Positions 24,001 through 37,700 of a DNA stretch of 64,000 nucleotides are shown one piece after another. How positions within the stretch are numbered: the first letter of the stretch is position 1; the number at the start of each line of letters is the position of its first letter. The stretch is from Adiantum capillus-veneris. Lineage: Eukaryota; Streptophyta; Polypodiopsida; Polypodiales; Pteridaceae. The notes beneath the pieces were generated by a model. That model worked only from the letters and a program-made list of their open reading frames with translations. It had not been told where the DNA came from and did not search any database. The translations under genes were made by a program, and so were the position numbers. The stretch is taken from assembly GCA_014529385.2 (NCBI GenBank), contig CM043942.1:33461969-33525968 (forward strand). Direction: 5' to 3'.

Positions 24001-24780
24001 TTATGGAGTCCAGAGACCAATGTCAGTTTGGGTACTTCTTGCTCCAAATATGTATAATGCACTCATGGAGCCTACAAGAATACTTTGAGAGTGTGGGAGA
24101 CAGTTACAACTCAAGGATTAAAAGTCCCAAGAGTACATTGCAATGGGCACAAGTTTGAGGGACAACTGCAAAATAGGGACTAAGTTGAGGCCAGGGGCAA
24201 TAGGAATTGCACGGGTTGGATTGATCACTAAAACACAATTAGCACTGGCCTAATGAAAGGAAGGGTTGCTGGATGAATTCCTACCCAAGATGTTGTCTCT
24301 TGGAGCGAGTTGATTGCAAGATATGCCCACCATAGCTAGCAGGATCCCATTCCCATCAAGTGGTATCAGAGCTATGGTGTGATAGCTAAGTATGTTCTTA
24401 CGTGTGGAACTTGTAGGCCTATGGAATTTTGTATATGTTTTCAGCATATGCAAAGCGAAAAGGCTGTCTCTATAGGTGCAATTACCTAAGTAGTGCAAGG
24501 CATTACCTTGTGCAAGAGTATTCACAATGAGGTTGCTAAACAGGGGCTATTGAGAAACATGTTGTGCTCTAAGTTTCTTTGGTTGATATGTATACCAAAT
24601 GTGGCCTCCCCACGAAAAGTTTTTGTTCAGCTTCCTCCCTGGAATGTGGTCTCTTGGAGTGCATTGATAGCAACATACGCCCAACATGGCTGTGACAAGG
24701 AATGTTTGGATTATTTTCACACGATGCAAAACAAAAAGGGTCCCTCTCAATGAAATACTTTTGCACGAACCTTGAAATGT
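21100..24780 (+). pseudogene. Decayed PPR (pentatricopeptide repeat) gene block
   Basis: PLS-class PPR proteins bind organellar RNA. In shifting frames, phrases typical of their repeats recur: 'SSLIDCAKKKDL.QGN' (21310), 'LVSMYVKCGAP' (21420), 'ILKACGSMQDANMG.KIH..IVSQG' (23400-23480), 'GNALVDMFIKCGAL' (23795) and 'RNVVSWSALIATYAQHG' (24640). At least six partial copies of the same block of about 300-400 bp can be counted (around 21560, 22390, 22680, 23270, 23360 and 23650), each with stops and frame breaks. No start, organelle-targeting peptide or DYW tail is visible. A segment at 22080-22370 does not look like PPR. Confidence 0.75.
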
Positions 24781-24784
24781 CATT

Positions 24785-25230
<446 letters not shown>

Positions 25231-26092
25231 CAGGTATGCAGATCTCTCAAATTTATGTATTGTAATATGTTATTCTTGATATTTGCAGGGCTCTCCGTGC
25301 TCCCGTTTTGTAGCAAGCTAATTTTAAGCTAAAAGTATACCAGATGCGGCTTTAAAGGGCCGAAATTTTTCTTATTAATGAATGCTAAAAGAGAGTAGGC
25401 TTGAAGTGATCATAGAAGGGAGTTTATTGATTAGAATTGTAGTACTCGAAGTGCTCTACAAGTATGTCTTTACAGCTCATTGATTGGAGTTGCGGTGAAG
25501 AAGTTATGCCAGTTTTAAGGTTGAACGGTTTGCAAATTTGTACCGTATTGCACAACTATAGGAGAGTAATCAGGGCTGAAGTGAATGCATGGGCCTACAG
25601 TACTCATTAGCTGGAGTGCGTTAGTCTTTTCAGATCGGTAATTGGAGTTTTGGTTGCCAAGATACTGCCAATTTAAGTTTCATAGGGGACCAGTTTTATA
25701 CCAGTTTGGTCACCATGGTCCATGTGCCATCTGAAGGTTTCGCAACCTTGCCAGGGTTTGTATGCCAAATATGTGGTATATGGAGACCATAGGAATTGAC
25801 GGCATGTCAATTGGAGCCCGGAAAGGTGAAATATTGCAGTTCAAATTCGGTGGCAGTTGCCAGTCGGATAACATTGGATGATTTTTCTCGGTATTTGCCA
25901 CCTCAGTTGGAGGGCTAACCAATGTCTAACAGTGGTGGGATCAGCACAGCTTGAAGCGGATAATAGAGCTTGCATTGAGATCTTACGGCTGGGTCACTAA
26001 GTCCTAAGCAGAGAATTGTGACAGGAGGAACATGGCAGCAAAAGAAGTTTTTAAAAGAAAATTTAAGGTTTGGGGGAGGCCTTGTTGGAATT
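25231..26092. other. Unassigned stretch between S3 and C3
   Basis: No gene, promoter or repeat that I can name. Short frames only, with ordinary base composition. Confidence 0.4.
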
Positions 26093-27488
26093 AGGGTTGC
26101 AGGAAAACATACACATCTTGGAGAAGACGAAGGAAGCTTAAGGCACACAACAGAGAGTATATACGTATTGTGCAATGGAAAGATAAGTTTGCCCTAGAGT
26201 GATGGGCATATATAAAATGCACGGGGGGGAAAACCTCCTATCGAGGGAAAAAATGCCTCGACTGCCTCCTAAGTGTGTTCACACACATCACTACCACATG
26301 TATACGGTAACAAATGTAGCAAATCCTCCCTAGGAGTGATGCAATGAATGAGAGCTGGCACATAGAGTATAGAAAAGTGCCATGCCTTGAGGACATGATC
26401 AGTCCACGAAGGGTAGTAAGCCCAAAGCTTTGCATAAAGCTTCGTACTTCTCACGAGACAATGCCTTTGTGAAAAGATCTACAAGGTTGTCCTCTGTTGG
26501 CACATCTAGGCTAATCTCTCTTATTGAGAGCCTCTCCCTGACATAATGGTAATGCACCTCAATGTGCTTTGTGCGAGCATGAAAAACTGGGTTCCTCACA
26601 ACTATTAATGCGCTCTGACTGTCATTGCAGATAGTGTTGGCAATGTCCAGTCCAACACCATACCCAAATCAGCCATAAGGCGTCTGAGGCATACACACTC
26701 AATCGTAGCTGTGAAGATTGCCTCGTACTCAGCCTCACAATTGGAAGTGGCCACATGTAGGTTGCTTCTTGCTCAACCATCATATGCATGAGCTACCAAG
26801 CATGAAACAAAAACCACTTGTGGACACTCGTGTGTCAAAACAGCCATCCCAATCTGAGTCCGAAAAAGCATGTAAGTCTGGCAGCAATGATCCCCCCTTG
26901 GGATAAAACAAGCCAAGATGTAAAGTGCTACTCAAGTATAGCCAAAAATCCTCTTGACAGCCTGCCTATGCTTAGACCCTGGGCTATGCATGAATCTACT
27001 GACCTACGAGACTGCAAACTAAATATTCGGCCTCGTGTATTTCCATAAATGAGGCAGTCAACAACAGTTTGGTAAAGAGTGACATCGGCAGGATCGCCAA
27101 CATCATGAAGACTCGACTTCAAACATGTTTCCATGGGAGTGGCAATAGGTTTTCAATCCTCAAGTTCAAACTTACATAGCAATGTCTCTGTGTAACTTTT
27201 TTGACACAAGGCAATACCACCATCACACTGCTTAAATTGTATACCCAAGCAATGATGCAACAGTCCCAAATCTTTCATCTTGAAAGTAGTATTCAAATCA
27301 GCCTTAAATTCAACAATATGTCTCTCATCTGGTCCAGTGATCAGCATATCATCCACATAGAGAACCACAATGAGAAGTACATCACCCTCATGCTTTACGT
27401 GCAATGTGCTTTCCGTTGGGCTGTTACAAAAGCCTCGTTTGACCAAATGAGTGTCAGCTTTCTCATACCAAGCACGATGAGATTGCTT
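26093..27488 (-). mobile_element. C3: truncated copia element of the C2 family
   Basis: The 3' LTR (26093-26312, 220 bp, same TGTT...AACA ends as C2) is followed on the minus strand by RNase H and part of RT. RNase H (about 26399-26850) keeps the C-N-D-S-Q-S-A catalytic segment that C2 has lost, but has frame breaks near 26640-26670. The RT part (27153-27488) includes LYVDDMLI and 'SHRAWYEKAD'. Homology to C2 stops abruptly at about 27488, after 'gagattgctt', so gag, protease, integrase and the 5' LTR are gone. Confidence 0.88.
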
Positions 27489-27750
27489 ATCTATCGTTGA
27501 TTTACATGGTGCCGCTTGAGCAAATGTGCGTCTTATCTTGTTCATGTCAGCAAATCTGTTTATTTCGTACTTTATTTCATTTCAAAACAATTATTAGCCT
27601 GTTGTGCAGAGTAGTGCTTCTTCCTCTCCTCTCTTTTCCCACATAGCAAGCAGCCCAACGCCGACTTACCTTCAAACCCTTAATTTCTTGAAACCGTGCA
27701 TGGCTCTTAAGGGCTGGAAAGCCTTTTGTGTGGTTTTTTTATCAGTAGTA

Positions 27751-28141
<391 letters not shown>

Positions 28142-28221
<80 letters not shown>
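28142..28221. repeat. (CT)n microsatellite, 80 bp
   Basis: An uninterrupted CT array preceded by gac. Confidence 0.98.
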
Positions 28222-29098
<877 letters not shown>

Positions 29099-29353
29099 CC
29101 TAGCCTACAACATTGCTTATGCTGCTCACCGCCAGGTTGTAGGGGCAACACCTGGACGGGGGGTTAAACCCAGCCCTGCCTCCCTCAGACATACGGCTCT
29201 TGCAAGCAAGCCCACGACTCTCGCCTTGCTGCTATGTTGGCCCCATTGCTGTGTCGGCTCCGTCTCGTTGTGTCGGCCCCGCTCCTCTATCGGCAGCTAA
29301 ATCGGCCCATGCCGGCACCCAACCTAAGAACAAGGGTCAAAAAGGGCTCCCAA

Positions 29354-29453
29354 AGGGGGTTCCCACAAGCCACCGTTCTCACAGCCTCAATTGTCCACAC
29401 CACAGGGGGTTCCCACAGGCCATAGTTCTCACAACTTCGGTTGTGTGTGGACA
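29354..29453. repeat. Imperfect tandem repeat of about 50 bp
   Basis: Two adjacent copies begin 'ggggttcccaca(a/g)gcca' (about 29354 and 29405). Each contains 'gttctcaca' and ends near 'ttg'. Confidence 0.7.
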
Positions 29454-29483
29454 CTCGACAAGGAGAAGTTTCCCATAGGAACC

Positions 29484-30264
29484 ATGATGACCAAAGCAAA
29501 TACCCCGAAGACGAAAACACGACGGAGTTTTGTTGTCGTCTTAGTGACACCGAGCAAATCCGAGCGAATCGAGTGCCTCCAAGCAGATCTCGATCGGGTC
29601 ATGGAAGAGAATCACGATCTCAAAGCTCGCCTTAGCAAGCTTGAGGCGCAATTTGAGTCCATGGTCGATCTTACAACCAACAAAGTGAAAAAAGTCAAAG
29701 CCAAGGCCATCGAAACCCACTCGACGACACTTGCGAAGAAGAAGACATGTGTGACATTAGAGCTTCGAGAACAACGACTTCAAGAAGAAAATACCCTCAA
29801 GATCCGCATTGGCGGGCTACCCCAAGCATGGGAAACAACCAAGAATGACTTCTCGGAGCGCATCAATTTCCTATACAAGACTCTCAAGATGATCAAGCTC
29901 AACTACAATGAAATAGATTGTATCACCTCGAGAGGCCCTGACAAGCCTATACCACATGGGCATACCATCATGGAATTTGGGAGTGGGGAAGTCGGCTTAA
30001 GCTTCTCTAACAATCACGTCTTATGAAAGGTATCAAGTTTTATATCGTAGAAGAACTCACTCCGCTACAACTCAAATGCAAAAGTGAAGAGCTCAAGAAG
30101 GTACATGAAACCCGCAAACAAGGTAAATGGGCAGTCTACTGAGGTGGTAAAGCTATCATCCAGGAGTTTCAAAATCCCAAACCGGCTCCCCCCACAGATG
30201 ACCCCCCTAGGTTTTTTTCTTCCCTCCTTTCCAATGGACCCTCAGTCCTTAACCGATATGTATC
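29484..30264 (+). pseudogene. Coiled-coil reading frame, broken and split by G2
   Basis: From ATG 29484 (MMTKANTP) an open frame runs to TGA at 30024. It has heptad-like Leu/charged residues ('ECLQADLDRVMEENHDLKA', then 'LSKLEAQFESMV') predicting a coiled coil, and a Lys-rich segment. The same frame continues sensibly past the stop ('EELTPLQLKCKSEELKKVHE', then 'GKWAVY'), meets a second TGA at 30140 and reaches the G2 target duplication at 30260-30264. I do not recognise the family. It may be a host gene or the gag of an unknown element. Confidence 0.45.
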
Positions 30265-30817
30265 TATGCGCATATGTCGCACGTGTCAATGCAAGGAACT
30301 TGCCGATACACTCTGTGCGAGCCACAAATGGCTCCAAGCACACAACAAGCCTAAACTAGTAAGCTCAAAGATGGCGTTGGTGTGTCACTCACCGCTCTAC
30401 GCTTCTTATTGTGGAGGATTCCTCACCACGAAGAAGAAGGAGACGGCGCTACGCCGCGCTCAACCGCTTCACCGCGCAGTCATGCCGCCGCAATGCTCGA
30501 TCGCACACTCTCTCTCCCTCTCTCTCTCACACACACATACACACACACACAAGGAGGTGAAGAAGAAGAAGATGGAGATGGAGCAAGAGCACTCTTCTAT
30601 TGCACAAATGAGAGAATGAGTGAATTTTAGGTTTAGTTGACTTTTATATGAGCTCACCCCATTCACACTTGGGCGCCCATGCTTAGCCAGCTAATCCCTT
30701 GAATGTTCCAGTTAGAGTGCACCTCTCATCGCCGATCACTCTTACCCTTTTCCTATTGGACCGATAAGCCCGGTACCTAACTCTACCACAACATCCGTCG
30801 TAGGTGATCGGGTGTCC
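30265..30817 (-). repeat. G2 outer 3' LTR (LTR-B)
   Basis: This LTR lacks about the first 20 bases of the consensus, since TGTTAACCCTCACGG is missing. It ends at tatgcgca, a variant of the tgtgcgcg terminus in plus-strand view, directly against the gtatc duplication. It is fused to LTR-A at 30817/30818. It includes a CT/CA microsatellite at 30510-30550. Confidence 0.85.
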
Positions 30818-31402
30818 GCGTATGTCGCACGTGTCGCTGCAAGGAACTTGCCGATACACTGTGTGCGAGCCACAAATGGCTCCAAGCACACAACAATCCT
30901 AAACTAGTAAGCTCAAAGATGGCGTTGGTGTGTCACTCACTGCTCTACGCTTCCTGTCGTGGAGGATTCCTCGCCGCGAAGAAGAAGCAGATGCCGCTAC
31001 GCCGCGCTCAATCGCTTCACTGCCGCCGTTCCGCCGCAATGCTCGATCGCACACTCTCTCTCTCTCTCTCTCCCCCTCTCTCTCTCTCACGCATTCACAC
31101 ACACGAGGAGGTGAAGAATGAGAAGATGGAGATGGAGCAAGAGCACTCTTTTATTGCACAAATGAGAGAATGAGTGAATTTTAGGTTTAGTTGACTTTTA
31201 TATGAGCTCACCCCATTCACACTTGGGCGCCCATGCTTAGCCAGCTAATCCCTTGAATGTTCCAGTTAGAGTGCGCCTCTCATCGGCGATCACTCTTACC
31301 CTTTTCCTATTGGACCAACAAGGCCGGTACCTAACTCTACCAAGTAAATAATACAACATCCGTCATAGGTGATAGGGTGTCCGTGAGCCATGAGGGTTAA
31401 CA
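30818..31402 (-). repeat. G2 inner 3' LTR (LTR-A)
   Basis: This LTR begins TGTTAACCCTCATGG at 31402, next to the polypurine tract, and runs through the TATA box (tataaaag near 31200) and a CT-rich leader to 30818. It lacks about six terminal bases where it joins LTR-B. Confidence 0.87.
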
Positions 31403-31414
31403 TGCCCCCCTTCC
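31403..31414 (-). other. G2 polypurine tract
   Basis: The minus-strand sequence aggaaggggggca abuts the LTR-A start. It corresponds to the G1 tract at 10649-10662. Confidence 0.75.
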
Positions 31415-32827
31415 TGATGTAGATTCCATCCTCGGAAGCTATTGAGTTGCAACGCATTCGTCGAGGTGGAAGAGCATTTGAGATGAATGTCCTTAGCCTT
31501 CTTCAGTCAGTGCAAAATCAAACAACATTGGCACAGTAATTGCATTCTCATATACAATTAAAAAGCATATGCAGTTTTAAGCAGACAAATTGATTGGTAA
31601 CAGAATTTTAAACCATTTGTCAGCAATAAACATTAAATTTCAATATAATCAAATGCATAAATAGATGTAAAGGTAAAAAATAAACAAGTCTGGGGTCGCT
31701 AATTTTACGGTCGAAAGGTACTAGAGATCGACTATTAATACCATGGATAAGCTTCTGAAATTTTCTCTGGTCAATTAAGTTGTTTAATCGCGAGAGACAA
31801 GTATTTCATGTTCGAGGGCTGGCTAGAGGCTATACCTAGAAGACCTTATAGTTAAGCTACGATAAAAGGAATTTCTCATGAAATCATTGCCTGACTTATT
31901 ACCTTTTCTTTGACCCCGCAAAGTCTTGTCACAGTGATTCAATTTTGACGTGTGTGCTTATTTTGTATGCCTTGGGTTTTTTGCTTTTCAAGAAAAAGCG
32001 CCCACACTGGGAACCTCTAGGGCTCTAGTACCATAGGCGATACATGTGAGTGAAGTACCAAATCAAGCTAAGGTTTCTCTTCCAGCTTAAGATTTTTACA
32101 TTGTGGCACTTTGATTTTATTTTATTTTATTCGTTTTCAACATTTAAATTTTGTCACTTTGGGGGGGTCATATAAGACTGTTACCCTCCCCGGGCTCATC
32201 ACACTAGTAAACTCCCTTTATAATACTTACGCTGAAGGTCAATAGGGACTAAGCCCACTAGAAAGCCCTAGGACATTTCACACAATGCTGCCTAAATCGG
32301 ATTAAGAACCTAAGTAACCATTGATAATTAGGAAGGCATTCCCCATGGTATTAAGAGAAGATCTCTAACACCTAGCTTGGTCAAACTAGCTTAGTCGGAC
32401 TGGTTGATTTTTAAACCTAGACAAGTGATTATGACAAAAAATTACATTGAATTTAATGTTGGTGCTAAACAAAGGCACTAAATATTATGCTACCAATCAC
32501 AATCAAAGCAAACAAACATAGATGCAAAAAAGATAAGGGGCGATGCTAATGGACAAAAAACACATGTTTGTGTTGATGGTGGCGCTTGATTTGAAGAGTG
32601 AGTCGAGATAAAGATTCCATGAAGGTCCAAATCCTAACAACAGCAACAAGCTCCTGTACACATTAGGAAACACAAGGAATACCTCTAGGAGGCACATCAG
32701 TGGAAAAAGGTACCAAGACTTATTGAACACAACAAAAAAACATAAGGGACCCTAACCTAATTATTTGCACTCCCCCTAGAGAGTCAAGGGAATAGGATAT
32801 TGTAGAGATTGGGAGGAAACCCTAAGG
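31415..32827 (-). other. G2 conserved 3' noncoding region
   Basis: Colinear with G1 9240-10648. It has no convincing reading frame, though the two copies have diverged little. Confidence 0.6.
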
Positions 32828-33205
32828 CTAACCCCTATCCTCATCGTTGAGATAAACAAAGTTATCATCCATGACACCATATGTGCCATCCGTGTAGTCA
32901 TGTAAATCTTCTTCTTCATCATAGGTACCCATGTTTACTAAGAAGGTCACTAAACGCCTATAGTCATCTTGGTCAAAAGGGTAGGCTTGTGCAATGGGAA
33001 AAATGCGCTCTACTAAGTATGGATCAGTCATGGTCAAAAGTCGTATCATCCACTCTAACTCCTCAAAATTCCTCTCACATGCTAGCGTACCTACCAAATC
33101 CCATTCACATGCAAGCACCGGAAAGACCATGTGAAACATTTGTGAAAAGTAATGATGGTACCTCTCACCCAAAGCAGGAGTGGATGATTCTAGCGTACTA
33201 GCCAT
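32828..33205 (-). CDS. G2 ORF3, accessory protein of unknown function
   Basis: This is an intact 125-residue frame starting MASTLESS at 33205. The middle is hydrophobic and aromatic ('YFSQMFHMVFPVLACEWDLV', then 'LEWMIRLLTMTDPYLVE'). The C-terminal third is strongly acidic (MGTYDEEEDLHDYTDG, ending DEDRG). There is no clear signal peptide or membrane segment. One base before the ATG lies tttgcgtgtacag, a good plant splice acceptor, suggesting expression from a spliced or internally started RNA. It occupies the place where env-like ORFs sit in some plant gypsy elements, but it does not look like an envelope protein. The G1 copy is broken. Confidence 0.6.
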   Translation of the reverse strand: MASTLESSTPALGERYHHYFSQMFHMVFPVLACEWDLVGTLACERNFEELEWMIRLLTMTDPYLVERIFPIAQAYPFDQDDYRRLVTFLVNMGTYDEEEDLHDYTDGTYGVMDDNFVYLNDEDRG

Positions 33206-33430
33206 TCTGTACACGCAAATAGATGATGGTTAGAGTGCAAATATTACAAGGGTCGTGTTCTTGTGCATAATGTGTTTTTACAATTTTGTGTTATGGCTCT
33301 TGCTCTTTTACTTTTTTATCTTGTTTTTGTGAGTATAAGGCTTTATATATACATTCCCTAAGATTGGAGATTAAGAGGTCAGGGAGGAAGGTTGAGGGGG
33401 AAGCAAGTGAATGATGGATGCCAGCAAACA

Positions 33431-33444
33431 CTCCCCCCTTCCTT
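33431..33444 (-). other. G2 internal purine tract
   Basis: The minus strand reads aaggaaggggggag, an uninterrupted 14-base purine run followed by TG. It lies about 2 kb before the true polypurine tract. A TATA-like tatatataaag follows at about 33345-33355, ahead of ORF3. Confidence 0.45.
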
Positions 33445-33451
33445 GGGTAGA

Positions 33452-34493
33452 TCATACCTTTTGGAATGATGTCGTCACCTTTTGAAACCAATTGTTCCAA
33501 GTTGTTATGAGTGAAAGCTTTAACCAATAGATTTCATCTAGTTGCAAGGGTGGTAAGGTACTCTCCCGTGATTTTATTTGCAACATTGTTGTAGGTGGTG
33601 AACTTACAACGAGAGGTGCAAACTCTTTCTTGCTTGTATGGATATGTACAATGGTAGGTGGAGGTTGTGTCGAAGCTTCTATTTTCGTATAGGAACTACA
33701 TGAAGAGCAAGAACCTTCATTTGATTTTCCTGTTCCTGAGCTAGGTGGAACAAATCGTTCTTTCTTCGGTACCCATACTAGCTCTAGAGCAGGTGTGTAG
33801 CATTCCGTGATTTTTTGCTTCCCACGATCTTCAATTTGTTTTGGAGCCACAGGATTGAGCTCACATGGGCCCGATGACAAGTAAGAGCACAATTTACATT
33901 TTGGCACCCAGATTTGATCATTTCCTTCATAGTAGCCTTGGGCTTCCAATAGTTTTTTAGGAATCCAACGCAACATTTCCTTACATTTCTTGGGGCGAAT
34001 GGGATGTCTCTTACCAGGCTCCTGTCTTTTAGAATTGGCTATGGTCGCTAAAGAAGCTTTAGAGACCTACTTGTATGTTTTCTTTGTTATATTGGGATGG
34101 GTCTTGTGTGTCTCAAGCTTTATTTCAGCTACATCAGTTGAAGCTCTAGAGACTTGGGCTATGGGGACATATGGTTCAACCTCTTGGACATGCAATGTTT
34201 TGGGTTTTATTTCCTTAAGAGGCAATATCTCAGGGAGTATGGCTTGAGTGGCAAGGCTAAGAGTTGTTTTCTGTGTTGTGACACCCCCTGTCCCCCAATC
34301 AATAGTGCATTTGGTGGCTATCCACGTGCGACCTAGATTTATATTACCCTCCATAGTTCCGACAGGTATGACCAAAAAGTCTTGAGCTACAACCCCATTG
34401 TCATAACTGACAGAAGTGTGTCAGATTCCAAAAACCGAAGTTTTTTTCTTGTTGATACCCTTGACTTGGATAATACTCTCAGATAGAGGTGGC
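33452..34493 (-). pseudogene. G2 second protease C-terminal half and WxPK tail
   Basis: This continues the PR2 frame after the copia insertion. It contains the 'VIPVGTMEGNINLGRTW' end of the protease fold (34375 region), then the linker and the W-[VI]-P-K tail (33976 region, including 'LRWIPKKLLEAQGYYEGNDQ'). One stop interrupts it where the first WVPK should be (TAG for TGG near 34067). The two pieces share one frame, as in G1. Confidence 0.72.
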
Positions 34494-34685
34494 TGAAGGA
34501 GTACGAGCGGAAGTGCGACGCGAGAGAGAGTGCGAGAAGAAGAGCACGACGATATGGTGAACTCGCTCTACTGTAATGTGTAGAGCATAGTGAGTTCTTA
34601 TTAGGTTTTTACAAAAGAATATGTGTACATACCTGGCGGCCCGCCCACTTATCTGGGCGACCACATTGGGCTTTATACCCCAACA
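34494..34685 (-). repeat. C1 3' LTR
   Basis: The minus strand begins TGTTGGGGTATAAAGCCC and ends CTCCTTCA. The TATA-like gtataaag lies only about eight bases from the start, which is unusually close. Confidence 0.95.
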
Positions 34686-34697
34686 ACCTCCCACTTA
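34686..34697 (-). other. C1 polypurine tract
   Basis: The minus-strand sequence taagtgggaggt lies immediately before the 3' LTR, a form common in plant copia elements. Confidence 0.85.
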
Positions 34698-34774
34698 AAG
34701 TCCAATGTGGTACTTTAAGTGTGAGAGAAGCTACTATACAAGCTAATATACAAGAGATGTAGAGAAGTGATGTA

Positions 34775-37700
34775 CTACCCTACACCTAACTGCTTGCGAA
34801 AATGCGCAAAGCTCTCTGAGGGAAGTCCTTTTGTAAGTAGATCAGCAAGATTTTCTATGGTGTGAACTTTGACAAGCTGAAGTTGCTTATCCTCGAGCAT
34901 TTCCCTGATGAAATGATACTTCACATCCACATGCTTTGTCTTTGAGTGATAAACTAGATTGCGAGCCAATTGTATAGCACTTTGACTATCACAATATAAC
35001 ACAGGCATCCCTTCTTTGATTCCCAAATCTGTTACTAGTCGATTAAGCCAAATTGATTCTTTGCATGCCTCTGATGCTGCAACATATTCAGCCTCTGTAG
35101 TAGACTGAGTAACACAATCTTGTAATCTAGAACGCCATGATACTGCTCCACCAGCCAATGTAAAGACATACCCTGACGTAGACCTTCGGTTGTCTAAGTC
35201 ACCTGCATAATCTGAGTCTGTAAAACCCTTTACACTTAGCTCCTGACTCCCATAGCATATACGCATACTCTTTGTAGCTTTCAGGTATCTCAATATTCCT
35301 TTCACTGCCTCCCAATGTTTCTTGCCTGGGTTTGACATGTATCGACTTACTACTCCCACTGCAAATGCAATGTCTGGGCGAGTAGCAATCATTGCATACA
35401 TCAAACTACCCACTGCAAACGCATATGGAATCTTATCCATTTCAGCCTGTTCTTCCTCATACACAGGACAATCTTGTTTGCTAAGTTTCACATATGGTGG
35501 CAATGGAACACTCAATGCCTTTCCCTTCTCCATATTGAAACGTTGCAAAACCTTGTCAATATACTCTGTTTGAGATAACCAAATCAACTTCTTTGATCTG
35601 TCTCTCTCAATGCGCATACCAAGTATATGACTTGCCTCACCCATGTCTTTCATGTCAAACGATTTTGCCATCTTTGACTTCAAAGCTGAAATTTCTTCCA
35701 AGTGCTTGCCAGCAATCAACATGTCATCCACATACAAAATAAGGATCAACCAACTACCATCCTTAGCCTTCTTTGTATATAGACAGTGATCGAACTCACT
35801 ACGTTTGTAGCCTTGAGAAAGCATAAACTTGTGGAATTTATGATACCATGCCCTCGGTGATTGTTTTAAGCCATAAAGACTCTTTAACAACTGGCATACC
35901 CAATCTTCCTTGCCTTTCTCAACAAACCCTTCTGGCTGCTGCATGTAAATTTCCACATCTAAATCACCATGCAAGAACGCTGTCTTGACATCCATTTGGT
36001 GCAACACCAAATCTAATATGGCAACCAATGCAAGAAAGCATCTCAATGTAGTCATCTTGACCACCGGAGACAAGACTTCATCAAAGTCAATGCCTTGTTC
36101 TTGCTTAAAGCCCTTGGCAACAAGCCTTGCTTTGTACTTTGGCTGACTATCATGAGCGGTGATCTTATACCTATAAACCCATTTACAAGGTAGAGCTTTT
36201 TTGCCCTGTGGTAATTTAACTAGCTTCCATGTCTTGTTTTTATGCAGAGCTGTCATCTCTGACTGTATGGCCAATTGCCAATTCCCGGAGCTGACATTTT
36301 GTCTTGCACGTGCAGGTCCATCTTCTGGGAAGACATCTCTTCTAATCTCCTCAACCCTCTCTGGTTTAGAATGATATTTGGATTCATTAAAGTGAACATC
36401 ATTGCTGCGGACAACCTTTCTGGATTCGGGATCCCAAAGTCTGTACCCCATCTCACCAGAATTACCATAGCCTAGAAAGATGCACTTTCTACTCTTTGGC
36501 TCAAGTTTGTTCCTAAATTTCTTTGGAACGTGAGTATATGCCTCACAGCCAAAGACTCTGAGATGCTTGTATGAGGGCATTTTGCCTGACCATACCATCT
36601 CTGGCATTGAATCCTTCTGCAAAACCTTGCTAGGAGATCTATTTACAAGATGAACAGCTGTTGATACAGCTTCAGCCCAAAACCCATTTGGCAGCTGTGC
36701 ATTAGACAACATACTTCTAACCTTCTCTTGTATGGTCCTATTCATCCTCTCAGCAACACCATTTTGAGGAGGATTGTAAGGAGCAGTAAGTTCACGTTTT
36801 ATACCTTTTGACTCACAAAATTCCTGAAAGGCCTTTGAAACATACTCTCCACCATTGTCAGTGCGTAAGCATTTAAGCTTCTTGCCACTCTGATTCTCCA
36901 CAAGTGTCACAAACGTTTTGAAAACACTAAACGCTTCATCCTTGTGCTTGAGAAAGTAAACCCATACTTTCCTCGAGTAATCATCTATAAATGTCATAAA
37001 GTAAGAAGCTCCCCCTAGAGATAGGTTAGGCATAGGTCCACACAAATCACTATGAACAAGTGCCAACTGTGTATCTCTTCTACTGCTTCTATGCTTATGT
37101 GGCTGTTGTGTTTGCTTACCATACAGACAATGTTCACAGAATTCAAAATCATTAAATGAAAAGCCAGGCAAATAACCAGAACGAGACAAGATTTCCATTC
37201 CCTTCTTGGACATATGTCCTAACCGGCTATGCCACAAAGAAACGTTCGGCTGCTCGGTTACATTGATTACATTTTTAGACACATTTGATACATAAACCAT
37301 GTAAAGTCCTCCAAACTTTACTCCATGTGCTACTGTCATAGAACCCTTGGATATCTTCCACATGTTCTGTCCAAAAGTGGTGACGTAGCCAGCATCATCA
37401 AGTAAACCTGTGCTGATCAAGCTCTTTGTAATTGCGGGAACATGTCTCACATTCTTCAGCGTGAAAGAAGAGCCATTTTGAAACTTCAATTGAACATCTC
37501 CAACACCTAAAATCTCACATGTCTGCCCATTGCCTAGCCGAACATGATCTTTAGTGGTCACATAAGAGGTAAACCACTCCTTGTGTGGAGACACATGAAG
37601 TGATGCCCCTGAGTCTATAATCCAGTCACTCAGTGCATTTCCATCAGATGCTGTAAGAAGAGCTGAGTCCATTGTATTCTTCAAGAAGTAGATGTCTCCT

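Noticed and set aside
23359-24057. Several short frames as separate small genes
   Set aside because: They are fragments of the decayed PPR block in changing frames.
32828-33205. ORF3 as a retroviral-type envelope protein
   Set aside because: It sits in the env position but has no signal peptide, glycosylation-rich ectodomain or membrane anchor that I can see.
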